Of a stretch of DNA of 32,006 bases, positions 1 through 7,220 are shown in pieces (the stretch's first letter is position 1; each line of letters opens with the position of its first letter). The stretch spans positions 1 to 32,006 of the forward strand of contig JABBOA010000006.1 in the NCBI GenBank assembly GCA_019352075.1. Direction: 5' to 3'. Below the pieces are notes generated by a model. It saw nothing but the letters and a program-made list of their open reading frames with translations, did not search any database and was not told the DNA's origin. This DNA is from Acidobacteriota bacterium (lineage in GTDB: Bacteria; Actinomycetota; Acidimicrobiia; Acidimicrobiales; RAAP-2). Made by a program: the position numbers and the translations under genes.

Positions 1-54
1 GGCGCGCCAATCGGCGTCGTCCCAGGCGTGAGTACGGTTCCAAATCAACGACAT
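1..54 (-). CDS. N-terminal fragment of an unidentified leftward gene
   Basis: An ATG on the minus strand at 54-52 opens a frame that runs off the window edge after 18 codons, reading MSLIWNRTHAWDDADWRA. A good Shine-Dalgarno core (GAAGGA) lies seven to eight bases upstream, and a promoter-like pair lies further up at 125-153, so the start looks genuine. Eighteen residues are too few to assign a family, and I do not recognise it. It is transcribed away from the phosphodiesterase gene, so the 132 bases between them form a divergent regulatory region. Confidence 0.55.
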   Translation of the reverse strand, partial: MSLIWNRTHAWDDADWRA

Positions 55-81
55 GGCAAAATCCTTCTAAATTAACGAAAA

Positions 82-104
82 TCTCCGAAAAATGACTCCG
101 GAGG
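82..104 (-). other. Small hairpin in the leader of the leftward gene
   Basis: TCTCCG at 82-87 and CGGAGG at 99-104 can pair (five Watson-Crick pairs plus one G-U) around an 11-base loop. It sits in the predicted 5' leader of the gene starting at 54. No function can be assigned; the stem is short. Confidence 0.3.
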
Positions 105-124
105 CCGTTAAGGGCGGGAAGGCA

Positions 125-153
125 ATTTTACTCGGGTGGAACTCCACATTCAA
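125..153 (-). promoter_or_regulatory. Sigma70-type promoter for the leftward gene
   Basis: On the minus strand TTGAAT (153-148) and TAAAAT (130-125) are separated by exactly 17 bases, close to the TTGACA-17-TATAAT consensus. It would start transcription near 118 and give a leader of about 64 bases ahead of the ATG at 54. This is one of the few places in the window with both a -35 and a -10. Confidence 0.5.
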
Positions 154-163
154 GGAGTTTTTT
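140..163 (+). terminator. Intrinsic-terminator-like hairpin upstream of the phosphodiesterase gene
   Basis: AACTCC (140-145) and GGAGTT (154-159) form a perfect six-pair stem with an eight-base loop, followed by a T run reaching 163. It points rightward, yet no rightward gene precedes it in the window. It could be an attenuator in the phosphodiesterase leader or the end of a short RNA. It also overlaps the -35 of the leftward promoter, so the palindrome may instead act as DNA. Confidence 0.4.
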
Positions 164-186
164 GCGAAATCACCCCCTAAGGACGA

Positions 187-900
187 GTGGATGGCACAAT
201 TCTTAGCGTGACTTCAATCTTCGCGCACCGCGGACACCACCGTCGATTCCCAGAGAACTCCGTCGCGGCGGTGGCCGCAGCGACGCAGGTCGGGGCGGAC
301 GGCGTCGAGTTCGATGTCTGGCTGACGGGCGACAAATACCTGATCGTGAACCATGATCGCACCGTGGGGGGCCGGTCGATACCCGCCACCCGGCGCGTCG
401 ACCTGGCGAGTGAGGCGCAACTCGCCTCACTGGACGAGGTACTGACCGCGGCCGGGTCGCTACAGATCAACGTTGAGATCAAATCAACTCGTTCGGCTCC
501 GTACAATCTCTCCGTGGCCCGCGACGTCGCGGCCTTCCTCGACTCGTCACGAATGTCGTCGCAGTGCCTGGTGTCGAGTTTCTCGCTCGCGATCTGCGAC
601 GAGGTCCGACGGGTCTCCCCCGAGCGACGAGTGGGATGGCTCGTGGAGCGCCGCCCGGCCACCTTCGTCCTCGAGCAGGTGGCGAGTCATCGACTGACCT
701 CCGCGCATTTTCCGTTTTCGCGCCTGAACGACTCGGTCGCCCACGAGGCGCGACGTCGCGGAATCGACGTCCACGCGTGGACGCCGAATCTGGCTCGTGA
801 TATCGAACGCATGCTGGAACTCGAGGTGACCGCCGTGATCACCGACGACGTCGAACTCGCCCGCGAACTTCGCGACCGACTCGGCCCTAGCGGACGCTAG
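187..900 (+). CDS. Glycerophosphodiester phosphodiesterase family protein
   Basis: This enzyme family hydrolyses glycerophosphodiesters to glycerol-3-phosphate and an alcohol, recycling phospholipid head groups. The 237-residue product has the GDPD signature in order: AHRG (residues 13-16), PEN (22-24), the metal-binding pair E41 and D43 in VEFDV, and NHD (55-57). The C-terminal part keeps the WTPN and ITDD strands typical of the TIM barrel. No signal peptide is visible, so it is probably cytoplasmic. The GTG at 187 has AAGGA only three bases upstream. A second in-frame GTG at 208 gives MTSIFAHRG, a more usual family N-terminus, so the true start may be there. The substrate is not determined. 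etfB follows 20 bases later but has its own promoter signal. Confidence 0.85.
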   Translation: MDGTILSVTSIFAHRGHHRRFPENSVAAVAAATQVGADGVEFDVWLTGDKYLIVNHDRTVGGRSIPATRRVDLASEAQLASLDEVLTAAGSLQINVEIKSTRSAPYNLSVARDVAAFLDSSRMSSQCLVSSFSLAICDEVRRVSPERRVGWLVERRPATFVLEQVASHRLTSAHFPFSRLNDSVAHEARRRGIDVHAWTPNLARDIERMLELEVTAVITDDVELARELRDRLGPSGR

Positions 901-908
901 GCGTGACG

Positions 909-914
909 TAGATT
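909..914 (+). promoter_or_regulatory. Leaderless -10 hexamer for etfB
   Basis: TAGATT ends exactly six bases before the etfB ATG at 921, the spacing expected when transcription begins at the start codon. There is no convincing Shine-Dalgarno sequence, which fits a leaderless message. No clear -35 is visible. Confidence 0.5.
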
Positions 915-920
915 GGTGAC

Positions 921-1703
921 ATGAACGTTGTTGTCTGCGTCAAACAGATTCCCGATCCCGCCGCGCCGCAGTCGCTCGACGCCGCACACCGCTTGGATCG
1001 CGCGGGAAAGTTGATCCTGGATGAGGCGGACACCTTCGGCGTCGAGGTGGCTCTCCGTCTGGTGGAGTCGGCGGGCGAGGGACAGGTATCGCTCGTGTCG
1101 ATGGGCGACGCGAGCGACGTGACGGGTATCCGTAGCGCGCTCGCCATGGGGGCGACGCGCGCGACGGTGGTCTCGGACCCGGTGCTACGGGGGGCGGATG
1201 CGCTCACCACGGCCAAGGTGTTGGCCGCCGTCATCGCCCGTGAGACGCCCGACCTCGTCCTGGCCGCGACCGAGTCCTCGGACGGCTACACCGGTACGCT
1301 GCCCGTTCAGTTGGCCCAGCTCCTCGATCTTCCCGCCCTCACGTTCGCCACGTCGGTGGCCATCGACGGCGACACCGTCGTGGTGCATCGTCAGACCGAG
1401 TCGGGATACGACGAGGTCGCCGCCCAACTGCCTGCCGTGGTCACCGTGACCGCCGGCGTCGTCGTACCGCGCTACGCCACCTTCAAAGGGATCATGGCCG
1501 CCAAATCGCGGACCATCGAGGTGGTGAGCGTCGCAGACCTCGATCTGGACGCCAGCGCACTCGACCCCCGTCAGGACGTCGTGTCCGTCGAGGACGCCGT
1601 GGCTAAGGACGCCGGAGAGAAGTACGTGGATGAGGGCGACGGCGCCGCCCGCATCGTCGCGTTCCTCGAGCGCATCAAGATCTTGTCGGGGAGCACCTCA
1701 TGA
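921..1703 (+). CDS. etfB: Electron transfer flavoprotein beta subunit
   Basis: EtfB is the AMP- and FAD-contacting beta subunit of the electron transfer flavoprotein, which collects electrons from acyl-CoA and other dehydrogenases. The 260 residues match the family length. The N-terminus NVVVCVKQIPDP is diagnostic, and the segments AATESSDGYTGTLPVQLAQLL and VVTVTAGVVVPRYATFKGIMAAK match the conserved nucleotide-binding and C-terminal family regions. The TGA stop overlaps the etfA ATG (ATGA at 1700-1703), indicating translational coupling and equal subunit supply. The start is set by the leaderless-type hexamer at 909-914. No EtfD or ETF-quinone oxidoreductase gene is in the window, so the electron acceptor is unknown. 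Confidence 0.95.
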   Translation: MNVVVCVKQIPDPAAPQSLDAAHRLDRAGKLILDEADTFGVEVALRLVESAGEGQVSLVSMGDASDVTGIRSALAMGATRATVVSDPVLRGADALTTAKVLAAVIARETPDLVLAATESSDGYTGTLPVQLAQLLDLPALTFATSVAIDGDTVVVHRQTESGYDEVAAQLPAVVTVTAGVVVPRYATFKGIMAAKSRTIEVVSVADLDLDASALDPRQDVVSVEDAVAKDAGEKYVDEGDGAARIVAFLERIKILSGSTS

Positions 1704-2662
1704 GCGTCACGAATCTTTGGGTCGTGGCGGAGCCCACGCCGACCGACGTCACCACGACGTCGAAGGAACTCATCAGCCAAGCACGACGCCTGGGCGCGAA
1801 CGTGAGCGTCGTCACCTGGGGCACCCACGGCGACGCGGTCGCGCAGGTCGTGGGCGAGTTCGGCGCCCGTCGACTCTGGGACCTGGGTGATCTCGGTGCC
1901 GTCCTGCCCGCCAGCGTGGTCGCGGCCACGTTGTCGTCGATGCTCGAGAACGAGACCCCCGACGCAGTGTTGATCCCCGCGAGCAACGATGGACGCGACA
2001 TCGCGGGGCGCCTCTCGGCGATGCTCGATGCGCCGGTACTGACCAACGTCACGGGATTGCGCGACGCCGCCACCCTCGAGAGCGAGCACCCCGTCTTCGG
2101 CGGCACCAAGACCGTGGTGGCGCGGTTGCGCGCGAATGCGCCCGGCCTCTACGTGGTACGAGCCAAGTCGTTCGCAGCGACCCCGGGGGACTTCGCCGCG
2201 GCGCAGTACCTCCCCGTGGCGCCCGCTGCGACGTCGACGCGCGCCTCGACGATCCGCTCCTCGCACGTCGAAGAGCGAAGTGGTCCGGCCTTGGACGACG
2301 CCGCAGTGGTGGTCTCGGGTGGGCGAGGACTCGGTGACGCCGAGTCCTACGAACTGGTCGAGGAGTTGGCCCGTTTGCTCCATGGAGCGCCCGGTGCGAG
2401 CCGAGCGATCGTCGACGCCGGTTGGGTGCCCTATTCGTATCAGGTGGGCCAGACGGGAAAGACCGTCAAACCGGACCTCTACATCGCGTGCGGCATTTCC
2501 GGGGCGACCCAGCACATGGTGGGCATGAAGGGGGCGTCCAACGTGGTCGCGATCAACAAGGATCCCGATGCGCCGATCTTCGCGATCAGCGACTTCGGCG
2601 TCGTGGGCGACGTCCAGCGGGTTCTTCCGGCACTGATCGACTTGTTGAAGTCCCGGTCGTAG
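1700..2662 (+). CDS. etfA: Electron transfer flavoprotein alpha subunit
   Basis: EtfA carries the catalytic FAD of the EtfAB heterodimer. The 320-residue product has the N-terminal alpha/beta domain and the highly conserved C-terminal FAD-binding domain. That domain begins at SGGRGLG (from residue 206) and continues through [34 protein letters not shown] and [11 protein letters not shown]. The ATG at 1700 lies inside the etfB stop, so the two genes form a coupled pair. Nothing is missing relative to functional family members. With no electron-bifurcating dehydrogenase partner nearby, a conventional EtfAB working with acyl-CoA dehydrogenases is the simplest reading, but that is inference. Confidence 0.95.
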   Translation: MSVTNLWVVAEPTPTDVTTTSKELISQARRLGANVSVVTWGTHGDAVAQVVGEFGARRLWDLGDLGAVLPASVVAATLSSMLENETPDAVLIPASNDGRDIAGRLSAMLDAPVLTNVTGLRDAATLESEHPVFGGTKTVVARLRANAPGLYVVRAKSFAATPGDFAAAQYLPVAPAATSTRASTIRSSHVEERSGPALDDAAVVVSGGRGLGDAESYELVEELARLLHGAPGASRAIVDAGWVPYSYQVGQTGKTVKPDLYIACGISGATQHMVGMKGASNVVAINKDPDAPIFAISDFGVVGDVQRVLPALIDLLKSRS

Positions 2663-2669
2663 CCCCTAA

Positions 2670-2731
2670 ATTCCTTAGAAGTCGTAGTACGCCGATGATT
2701 CATGATGCGCGGGGTGGCGCACATTCCTTAG
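2670..2731 (+). repeat. Pair of 9-bp direct repeats ahead of the MFS gene
   Basis: The word ATTCCTTAG occurs at 2670-2678 and again at 2723-2731, 53 bases apart, in the 85-base gap between etfA and the exporter gene. A short hairpin (TGCGC/GCGCA, 2706-2721) lies between them and has no T run. They could be operator half-sites for a regulator of the exporter, but chance is not excluded. Confidence 0.25.
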
Positions 2732-2747
2732 GCTGAGAAACATCCAT

Positions 2748-4211
2748 ATGCAAAACACCCCCACGTCACACGCTCGTCGGTGGTGGGTCCTGGTGACCGT
2801 GAGCGTGAGTCAATTGATGGTTGCCCTCGATTCGACGGTCATCAATATCGCGTTGCCGCGCGCCCAGGTCGACCTCAATTTCTCGGTGGCCAATCGGCAG
2901 TGGCTGATCACGGCGTACGCCCTGGCCTTCGGTTCCCTCATGTTCCTGGGCGGGCGACTGAGCGACCTGTGGGGGCGACGCACGTCGCTCATGGTGGGAC
3001 TCGTCGGATTCGCCCTCGCGTCCGCCGTGGGCGGAGCGGCGAGCAGTTTCACGGTGCTCGTGTGCGCCCGCGCGGCCCAGGGCGTCTTCGGCGCACTTCT
3101 CGCACCGGCCGCGCTGGCGGCACTGACCCTGACGTTCCGCGAACCCCACGAACGCGCCAAGGCGTTCTCCATCTTCGGGGCGGTGGGCGGATCGGGGGCG
3201 GCCATTGGCCTGTTGCTGGGCGGGGCGCTGACCCAGTGGGCCTCGTGGCGCTGGTGTTTGACCATCAATCTCTTCTTCGCCGCCCTGTCGCTGATCGGGG
3301 TGGTCCTCTTCGTCGAGCGCGGCCGGGGTGAGCGCGCCATCCACCTCGACCTCGTCGGAACGATGCTCGTGAGCGCCGGGCTTTTCGCCGTGGTCTTCGG
3401 TCTGGGCCACGCCGTGACGACGGGTTGGGGGAACTTCGACACGTGGTTCAGTCTGGGGGTGGGCACCGTGCTGGTGGCCCTCTTCGTCGGATGGCAGAAA
3501 CGCTCGAGTTTCCCGTTGCTACCACTGCGGATCGTGGCGAACCGGACCCGTGGTGGGTCATTGATCGCTCTCTACGTCACGAACATCGGGATGTTCGGGC
3601 TCTCTTTGTTCCTGGCGTACTACCTGCAGAACACGCTCGGCTACTCACCGATGAAGACGGGCCTCTTGTTCTTGCCGCTGGTGGCGTCCCTGGCGTTCTC
3701 GGCGTCGTTGGCCAGTGCGCGGCTGCTCGCCCTGGTCGGGCCACGTCCGTTGGTGCCCGTCGGGATGCTCCTCGGCATGATGGGCATGATCCTGTTCACT
3801 AAATTGCCCGCCGACGCCGACTACCTCGGGCACGTCATGCCGGGGCTCATCGTGACGGGACTGGGGCTGGGACTGATCTACGCGCCGGCCACGGCGAGTG
3901 CGACCGCCGGCGTCGAACCCCGCGATGCGGGCGCGGCGTCGGCCATGGTCAACACCGTGCAGCAGATCGGCGGGTCCGTCGGCACCGCGACACTCAACAC
4001 CATCGCCGTCATCTCGTATCGTCGAGCGCTCACGTGTCACCCCGTGGGCGCGACGTCCGCGTGCGTGACCGGCACCGCGGCTACGTTGCACGGGTACGCC
4101 GTGGCCTTCTGGTGGGCGGCGGGCTTCTTCGGCGTGGGCGCTCTCGTCACGTTCTTCCTGCTCGAGTCGGGCGTGCCGGAGCCCGAGGGCGAGCTGGTCG
4201 CGCTGAATTAG
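2748..4211 (+). CDS. MFS transporter, DHA2 (EmrB/QacA-type) drug exporter family
   Basis: This is a proton-coupled exporter of the 14-helix DHA2 branch of the major facilitator superfamily. The 487-residue protein is almost entirely hydrophobic helices. It carries the family motif LDSTVINIALP in helix 1, motif A as GGRLSDLWGRR in the first cytoplasmic loop, and the antiporter motif-C-like glycine run GAVGGSGAAIGLLLGG in helix 5. The substrate cannot be read from sequence; relatives export drugs, dyes or metabolites. No TetR- or MarR-type regulator is adjacent. The ATG has only a weak ribosome-binding site. The TAG stop at 4209-4211 directly abuts the stop of the convergent kinase-like gene, leaving no terminator space. 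Confidence 0.9.
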   Translation: MQNTPTSHARRWWVLVTVSVSQLMVALDSTVINIALPRAQVDLNFSVANRQWLITAYALAFGSLMFLGGRLSDLWGRRTSLMVGLVGFALASAVGGAASSFTVLVCARAAQGVFGALLAPAALAALTLTFREPHERAKAFSIFGAVGGSGAAIGLLLGGALTQWASWRWCLTINLFFAALSLIGVVLFVERGRGERAIHLDLVGTMLVSAGLFAVVFGLGHAVTTGWGNFDTWFSLGVGTVLVALFVGWQKRSSFPLLPLRIVANRTRGGSLIALYVTNIGMFGLSLFLAYYLQNTLGYSPMKTGLLFLPLVASLAFSASLASARLLALVGPRPLVPVGMLLGMMGMILFTKLPADADYLGHVMPGLIVTGLGLGLIYAPATASATAGVEPRDAGAASAMVNTVQQIGGSVGTATLNTIAVISYRRALTCHPVGATSACVTGTAATLHGYAVAFWWAAGFFGVGALVTFFLLESGVPEPEGELVALN

Positions 4212-4919
4212 CTAGATCAGCGGCCAGGGATAGGGAGGCCAGCCGCCGTCGTCGCTCGGAGTGGGAAAGCTACTGGCGATCAGGAGGTCGTGCGCGCGCC
4301 TCGCGGTGGCGCGCACCTCCTCGGCGTGGAGATAGTGACCGAGATCGCCGACTTCGCCGTCGGCCAGTCGAGCGAGGGGCTCGAGGAGGCGGTCGGGGAG
4401 GGCCTCCTCGGCGTACTCCCAGATCACCGTGCGCAGTTTGTCCTCTTCGTTGAAGCACAAGCCGTTGTCGATGGCCCAGCAGCGCACGTTGTCGTACAAG
4501 ATGTGACCACCCTTGCGGTCCGCGTTGTTCGCGACGACGTCGAAGGCGCAGAGATCGGTGAACCAGGGCAGGAGGTCCTCCTTCTCGCGCAGGGTGAAGT
4601 AGTGATCGTCGGTGGCGTCCTCGACCCACCACTGCAGGGAACCGACGCCGAAAGGGGCATCCTCGCGGGCGATCGTCGTCGGCACGAGATCGGTGCCGAG
4701 GAGTTGGTCGAGCTCCCACGCCGCGACCTCGCGCCGCCAGAGTCCATCGTCGAAATCCCACAGGGGTCGTTCACCCGCCTGCGCCTTGTAGCACGCGAGT
4801 GCGCTGACCCCCTCGAGGTCCACCGAGACGAGCAGCGCCTGGTTGGAGGAGCCCGCGACGCGACCCTCCACGCGTAGTGCGCCGTGGCGCAACAGTTCGA
4901 TCTGGTCCTCGCGTCGCAC
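4212..4919 (-). CDS. SCO1664-type PI3/4-kinase-like protein
   Basis: This matches the SCO1664 family (TIGR03843), an actinobacterial family whose fold resembles phosphatidylinositol 3/4-kinases and HipA-like kinases; its substrate is unknown. In 235 residues I see a candidate ATP-binding lysine K45 in CYKAQAGERPLWDF, then RREVAAWEL. A catalytic-loop-like segment FDVVANNADRKGGHIL follows (D127, N132, D134, K136, H139), then AIDNG with D151 in the place of the kinase DFG aspartate. The GTG at 4919 lies two bases beyond the DUF3090 stop; an in-frame TTG at 4925 overlapping that stop is an alternative. The open frame extends further upstream but that part is antisense to DUF3090. It is the last gene of a four-gene operon. 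Activity is inferred from motifs only. Confidence 0.85.
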   Translation of the reverse strand: MRREDQIELLRHGALRVEGRVAGSSNQALLVSVDLEGVSALACYKAQAGERPLWDFDDGLWRREVAAWELDQLLGTDLVPTTIAREDAPFGVGSLQWWVEDATDDHYFTLREKEDLLPWFTDLCAFDVVANNADRKGGHILYDNVRCWAIDNGLCFNEEDKLRTVIWEYAEEALPDRLLEPLARLADGEVGDLGHYLHAEEVRATARRAHDLLIASSFPTPSDDGGWPPYPWPLI

Positions 4920-4921
4920 GC

Positions 4922-5404
4922 TCAACGCGCGGGGGCGCGGTGTCCGTTCGTGCGGGGGCAGTCGTGGCCGCGCGGATCGAGCGGACCTCCGCAGAGCGGA
5001 CAGGGGGCGCGCCCCGCTTCGACGAGCCGAGTGATGGCGATGGCCAGACCGCCCGCCCATTCCTTGGTCAGGGCGATGGTGGCCTCGTCGTCGTCCTCGC
5101 CCGCTGATTCGAAGGTGACCTCGAGAACGTCGCGCTCCTCGTCGACCGCGATGGCGATGTCGCCCACGATGAAGTCGTATTCGTATTCGGGTTCGAGGGT
5201 GAAATCGTCGGGGAGGTGGCCCGGGCGGCCCATATCGTCGATGACCTGCGAGATCCACTGCGCGAGAGCCGCGAGTTGGACCTTCTCGCACTTCAAGATC
5301 ACGAGGCGCCGCCCCTGACGGGCCTGCAGCAGGAAGAGTCGATTGCCGACTTCGCCACGTACCCCTACCATGACCTTCTCGGGGGCTTCGAATAGGTACT
5401 TCAT
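4922..5404 (-). CDS. DUF3090 zinc-ribbon protein
   Basis: This is a DUF3090 (TIGR03847) protein of unknown function, a family found in Actinobacteria beside the neighbouring phosphatase and kinase-like genes. The 160 residues comprise a beta-rich N-terminal domain (RLFLLQARQGRRLVILKCEK, 22-41), an acidic middle and a C-terminal putative zinc site. That site is CPLCGGPLDPRGHDCPRTNGH, with C135, C138, H147, C149 and H155 as potential ligands. The start is the ATG at 5404, which overlaps the phosphatase stop as ATGA. A longer frame reaching 5494 is rejected because it would lie inside the phosphatase gene. The product is somewhat shorter than I expect for the family. A small adaptor or regulatory subunit is possible but unproven. 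Confidence 0.88.
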   Translation of the reverse strand: MKYLFEAPEKVMVGVRGEVGNRLFLLQARQGRRLVILKCEKVQLAALAQWISQVIDDMGRPGHLPDDFTLEPEYEYDFIVGDIAIAVDEERDVLEVTFESAGEDDDEATIALTKEWAGGLAIAITRLVEAGRAPCPLCGGPLDPRGHDCPRTNGHRAPAR

Positions 5405-6045
5405 GAGGGGATGAGCTCCTTCAGCGATCCGGTGTTGTTGACGCTCACGACAATGGGCGTGGAGTCCGAGAGGATGAGGGCGCTGATCGAACACGTCGAG
5501 ATCACGGTCCGCTGGAAGAGGTCCAGCGGAACGCCCTGCGCGTAGGTGACGGCGGCCTTGATCGGATCGGCGTGACTGACCACGACGATCTTCTCGCCGC
5601 GGTGAGCGCGGGCGAGTCGTTCGAGGGTATTCCAGATGCGCTGTTGCATCTCACTGAAGGACTCGCCCTCGGGGAAGCGGAACACGCTGGGTGCGTTCTG
5701 CACCGCTCGCCATTCGGGCTTCTTGCGCAGTGATGCGAGCGTCCGGCCCGTCCAACTCCCGAAATCGCATTCGAGGAGCCCGCGATCGATTTTGGTCCGC
5801 ACGCCGAGGCGTCGCGCAATGGGTGCCGCCGTCTCGCGGGTGCGTTCCAGGGGTGACGCGTACAGGGCGCTGGGTGCGGCGTCGAGTTCGCCGATTCGCG
5901 TGGCCGCGTGGAGGGCCTGCTCGTGGCCGCGCGCCGAGAGGTGTAGTCCGGGCGCACGTCCGGGCAACACCTTGCCCGTCGTGCCCGTCACGCCGTGACG
6001 GACGAGCAGGATCGTGGTCGCCGGGGGAGTGGGGGTTCGAGCCAT
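5401..6045 (-). CDS. Histidine phosphatase family protein (MSMEG_4193 type)
   Basis: This is a phosphoglycerate-mutase-like histidine phosphatase matching the actinobacterial MSMEG_4193 group (TIGR03848), annotated as a putative phosphomutase. The 214-residue protein has the phospho-accepting motif LLVRHG (R16, H17, G18). It also has the family core YASPLERTRETA with its conserved Arg and Glu, DFGSWTGRTL, and the second catalytic histidine in VVVSHADPIKAAV. All catalytic elements are present, so activity is likely, but the substrate is unknown. It starts at the ATG at 6045, five bases after the upstream stop, and ends in ATGA overlap with DUF3090. Being encoded together with a kinase-like protein suggests an opposing kinase/phosphatase pair; this is inference. 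Confidence 0.9.
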   Translation of the reverse strand: MARTPTPPATTILLVRHGVTGTTGKVLPGRAPGLHLSARGHEQALHAATRIGELDAAPSALYASPLERTRETAAPIARRLGVRTKIDRGLLECDFGSWTGRTLASLRKKPEWRAVQNAPSVFRFPEGESFSEMQQRIWNTLERLARAHRGEKIVVVSHADPIKAAVTYAQGVPLDLFQRTVISTCSISALILSDSTPIVVSVNNTGSLKELIPS

Positions 6046-6050
6046 GACGC

Positions 6051-7175
6051 CTACGACCCGCGAACCGGGATACGCCGGGGCCCCGGCGCCGCATTCTCGG
6101 GCCAGCGCTTGCGCGACACCCCCGCGAGTCTGTGCAGGAGCGCCACCGCGCCCGGGTCGTCGTCGCCCGGGCGCGTCTCGATCAGGCCTTCGTCCTTCAG
6201 GGCCGTGACGACCTCGCGGCCTTGGTCGGTGCGCACGATCACCAGGGTCCAGTCGTTGAACGCGCCGATACCCCCCGCCGAGAGGTCCGCGTGCTCAGCG
6301 GCGAAATCGGGACAGGTCGTGCAGCCCTCACGGGTGAAGGCGTGAGCCTCCTTGAGCGGGACCTCGTGATACCCGCCGTCGCGAGTCCAGATCTGGAAGA
6401 CGCCCTTGATGTTCATCTTGGTGATGTCGCCACGGCGCAGACCGTAGCGCTTCTCGAAGAGTTCCTCGAAGATCGAGTCATCGAAGGTCTTGGAGCACAG
6501 CAGACCGATGGTGAGGCTCAAGCGACGCGCGATCTTGCCCGCCTTACGGGTCTGCATCGCCCCCGGCGCGGAGGCCATGCAGCCCATGCCCACGAGCGCG
6601 ATCCGCTCGGCGCCGGATTCGACGGCCTGGGGGTAAGCCAACAGGTTCGCACTGTAGGTGTAGCGCGACTTGGCGGTGTCGAGGACCTCGGCACGGGTGC
6701 GCACGACCCGCGGTTCGGCGCGCCACGTCGAGCCATCCCCCTCGAGCCCGCTGACCAGGGCGGCGTCGACGAGATCGTTCTCGAGAGCGTAGATCAACAA
6801 CGTGGAGACGAAACCACCGTCTTGGCCGTTCTCGCGGAGGCTCTGGTCGGTGGAGCGCGCCAAGAGGACGTCACCGATGCCGAAGACTTCGTCGTCGGTG
6901 CGTTCGCGAGCGAATCGATGCTGGTCGATCTCCGATTCCCAGTTGCGAAAACGCGGGCAGGCGCGGGTGCACATCGTGCAACCCTTGACGCCGTGGGTAC
7001 AGTCGTCGCGCCCACCGTCGATGTCGAGGTGGAAGGGTTTGTAGACGCCGCCCGTCGCGTCGTAGTCGAGCACGTCGTGGGGGCAGGCCACGACGCAGGC
7101 GGCGCATCCGGTGCAGAGCCCGGACGTGACGACCTCGCTGAAGAGTTCGCGCCACTGGGGTTTGTCGATTGCCAT
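6051..7175 (-). CDS. Coenzyme F420 hydrogenase/dehydrogenase beta-subunit family protein
   Basis: This is an FrhB/FpoF-type iron-sulfur flavoprotein family member; relatives move electrons between F420 and ferredoxin or other partners. The 374-residue product starts with two [4Fe-4S] motifs: C21, C24, C27, C31 (CTGCAACVVACP) and C59, C66, C69, C73. The FrhB core follows, including GQDGGFVSTLLIYALE, ALVGMGCMASAPGAM, GLLCSKTF, REGCTTCPDFAAEHADLS and WTLVIVRTDQG. The ATG at 7175 is preferred over the GTG three bases upstream because a TAAGGT hexamer lies exactly six bases before it. It is the first gene of the four-gene operon running to 4212. F420 use is a family-level expectation; no other F420 gene is present here, and no hydrogenase partner. 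Confidence 0.88.
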   Translation of the reverse strand: MAIDKPQWRELFSEVVTSGLCTGCAACVVACPHDVLDYDATGGVYKPFHLDIDGGRDDCTHGVKGCTMCTRACPRFRNWESEIDQHRFARERTDDEVFGIGDVLLARSTDQSLRENGQDGGFVSTLLIYALENDLVDAALVSGLEGDGSTWRAEPRVVRTRAEVLDTAKSRYTYSANLLAYPQAVESGAERIALVGMGCMASAPGAMQTRKAGKIARRLSLTIGLLCSKTFDDSIFEELFEKRYGLRRGDITKMNIKGVFQIWTRDGGYHEVPLKEAHAFTREGCTTCPDFAAEHADLSAGGIGAFNDWTLVIVRTDQGREVVTALKDEGLIETRPGDDDPGAVALLHRLAGVSRKRWPENAAPGPRRIPVRGS

Positions 7176-7181
7176 CACCCA

Positions 7182-7187
7182 ACCTTA
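7182..7187 (-). promoter_or_regulatory. Leaderless -10 hexamer for the F420-beta-like operon
   Basis: On the minus strand TAAGGT ends six bases before the ATG at 7175. It lies back to back with the rightward TATTGT hexamer at 7209, so the 45-base spacer carries two divergent leaderless-type promoters. It probably drives all four leftward genes down to 4212. Confidence 0.5.
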
Positions 7188-7208
7188 GTGAGTGGTCCCC
7201 CGGTTCGA

Positions 7209-7214
7209 TATTGT
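7209..7214 (+). promoter_or_regulatory. Leaderless -10 hexamer for the Fpg/Nei-type gene
   Basis: TATTGT ends six bases before the GTG at 7221. No Shine-Dalgarno sequence precedes that GTG, so the spacing itself supports both a leaderless message and the choice of start. Confidence 0.5.
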
Positions 7215-7220
7215 GCCGGG

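Noticed and set aside
2706-2721. Hairpin after etfA considered as an intrinsic terminator
   Set aside because: The stem has only five pairs and no T run follows.
6132-7220. Open frame continuous with the glycosylase, suggesting a 624-residue fusion protein
   Set aside because: The upstream part is exactly antisense to the well-supported F420-beta-like gene, and the glycosylase needs Pro-Glu at its N-terminus, which only the GTG at 7221 gives.
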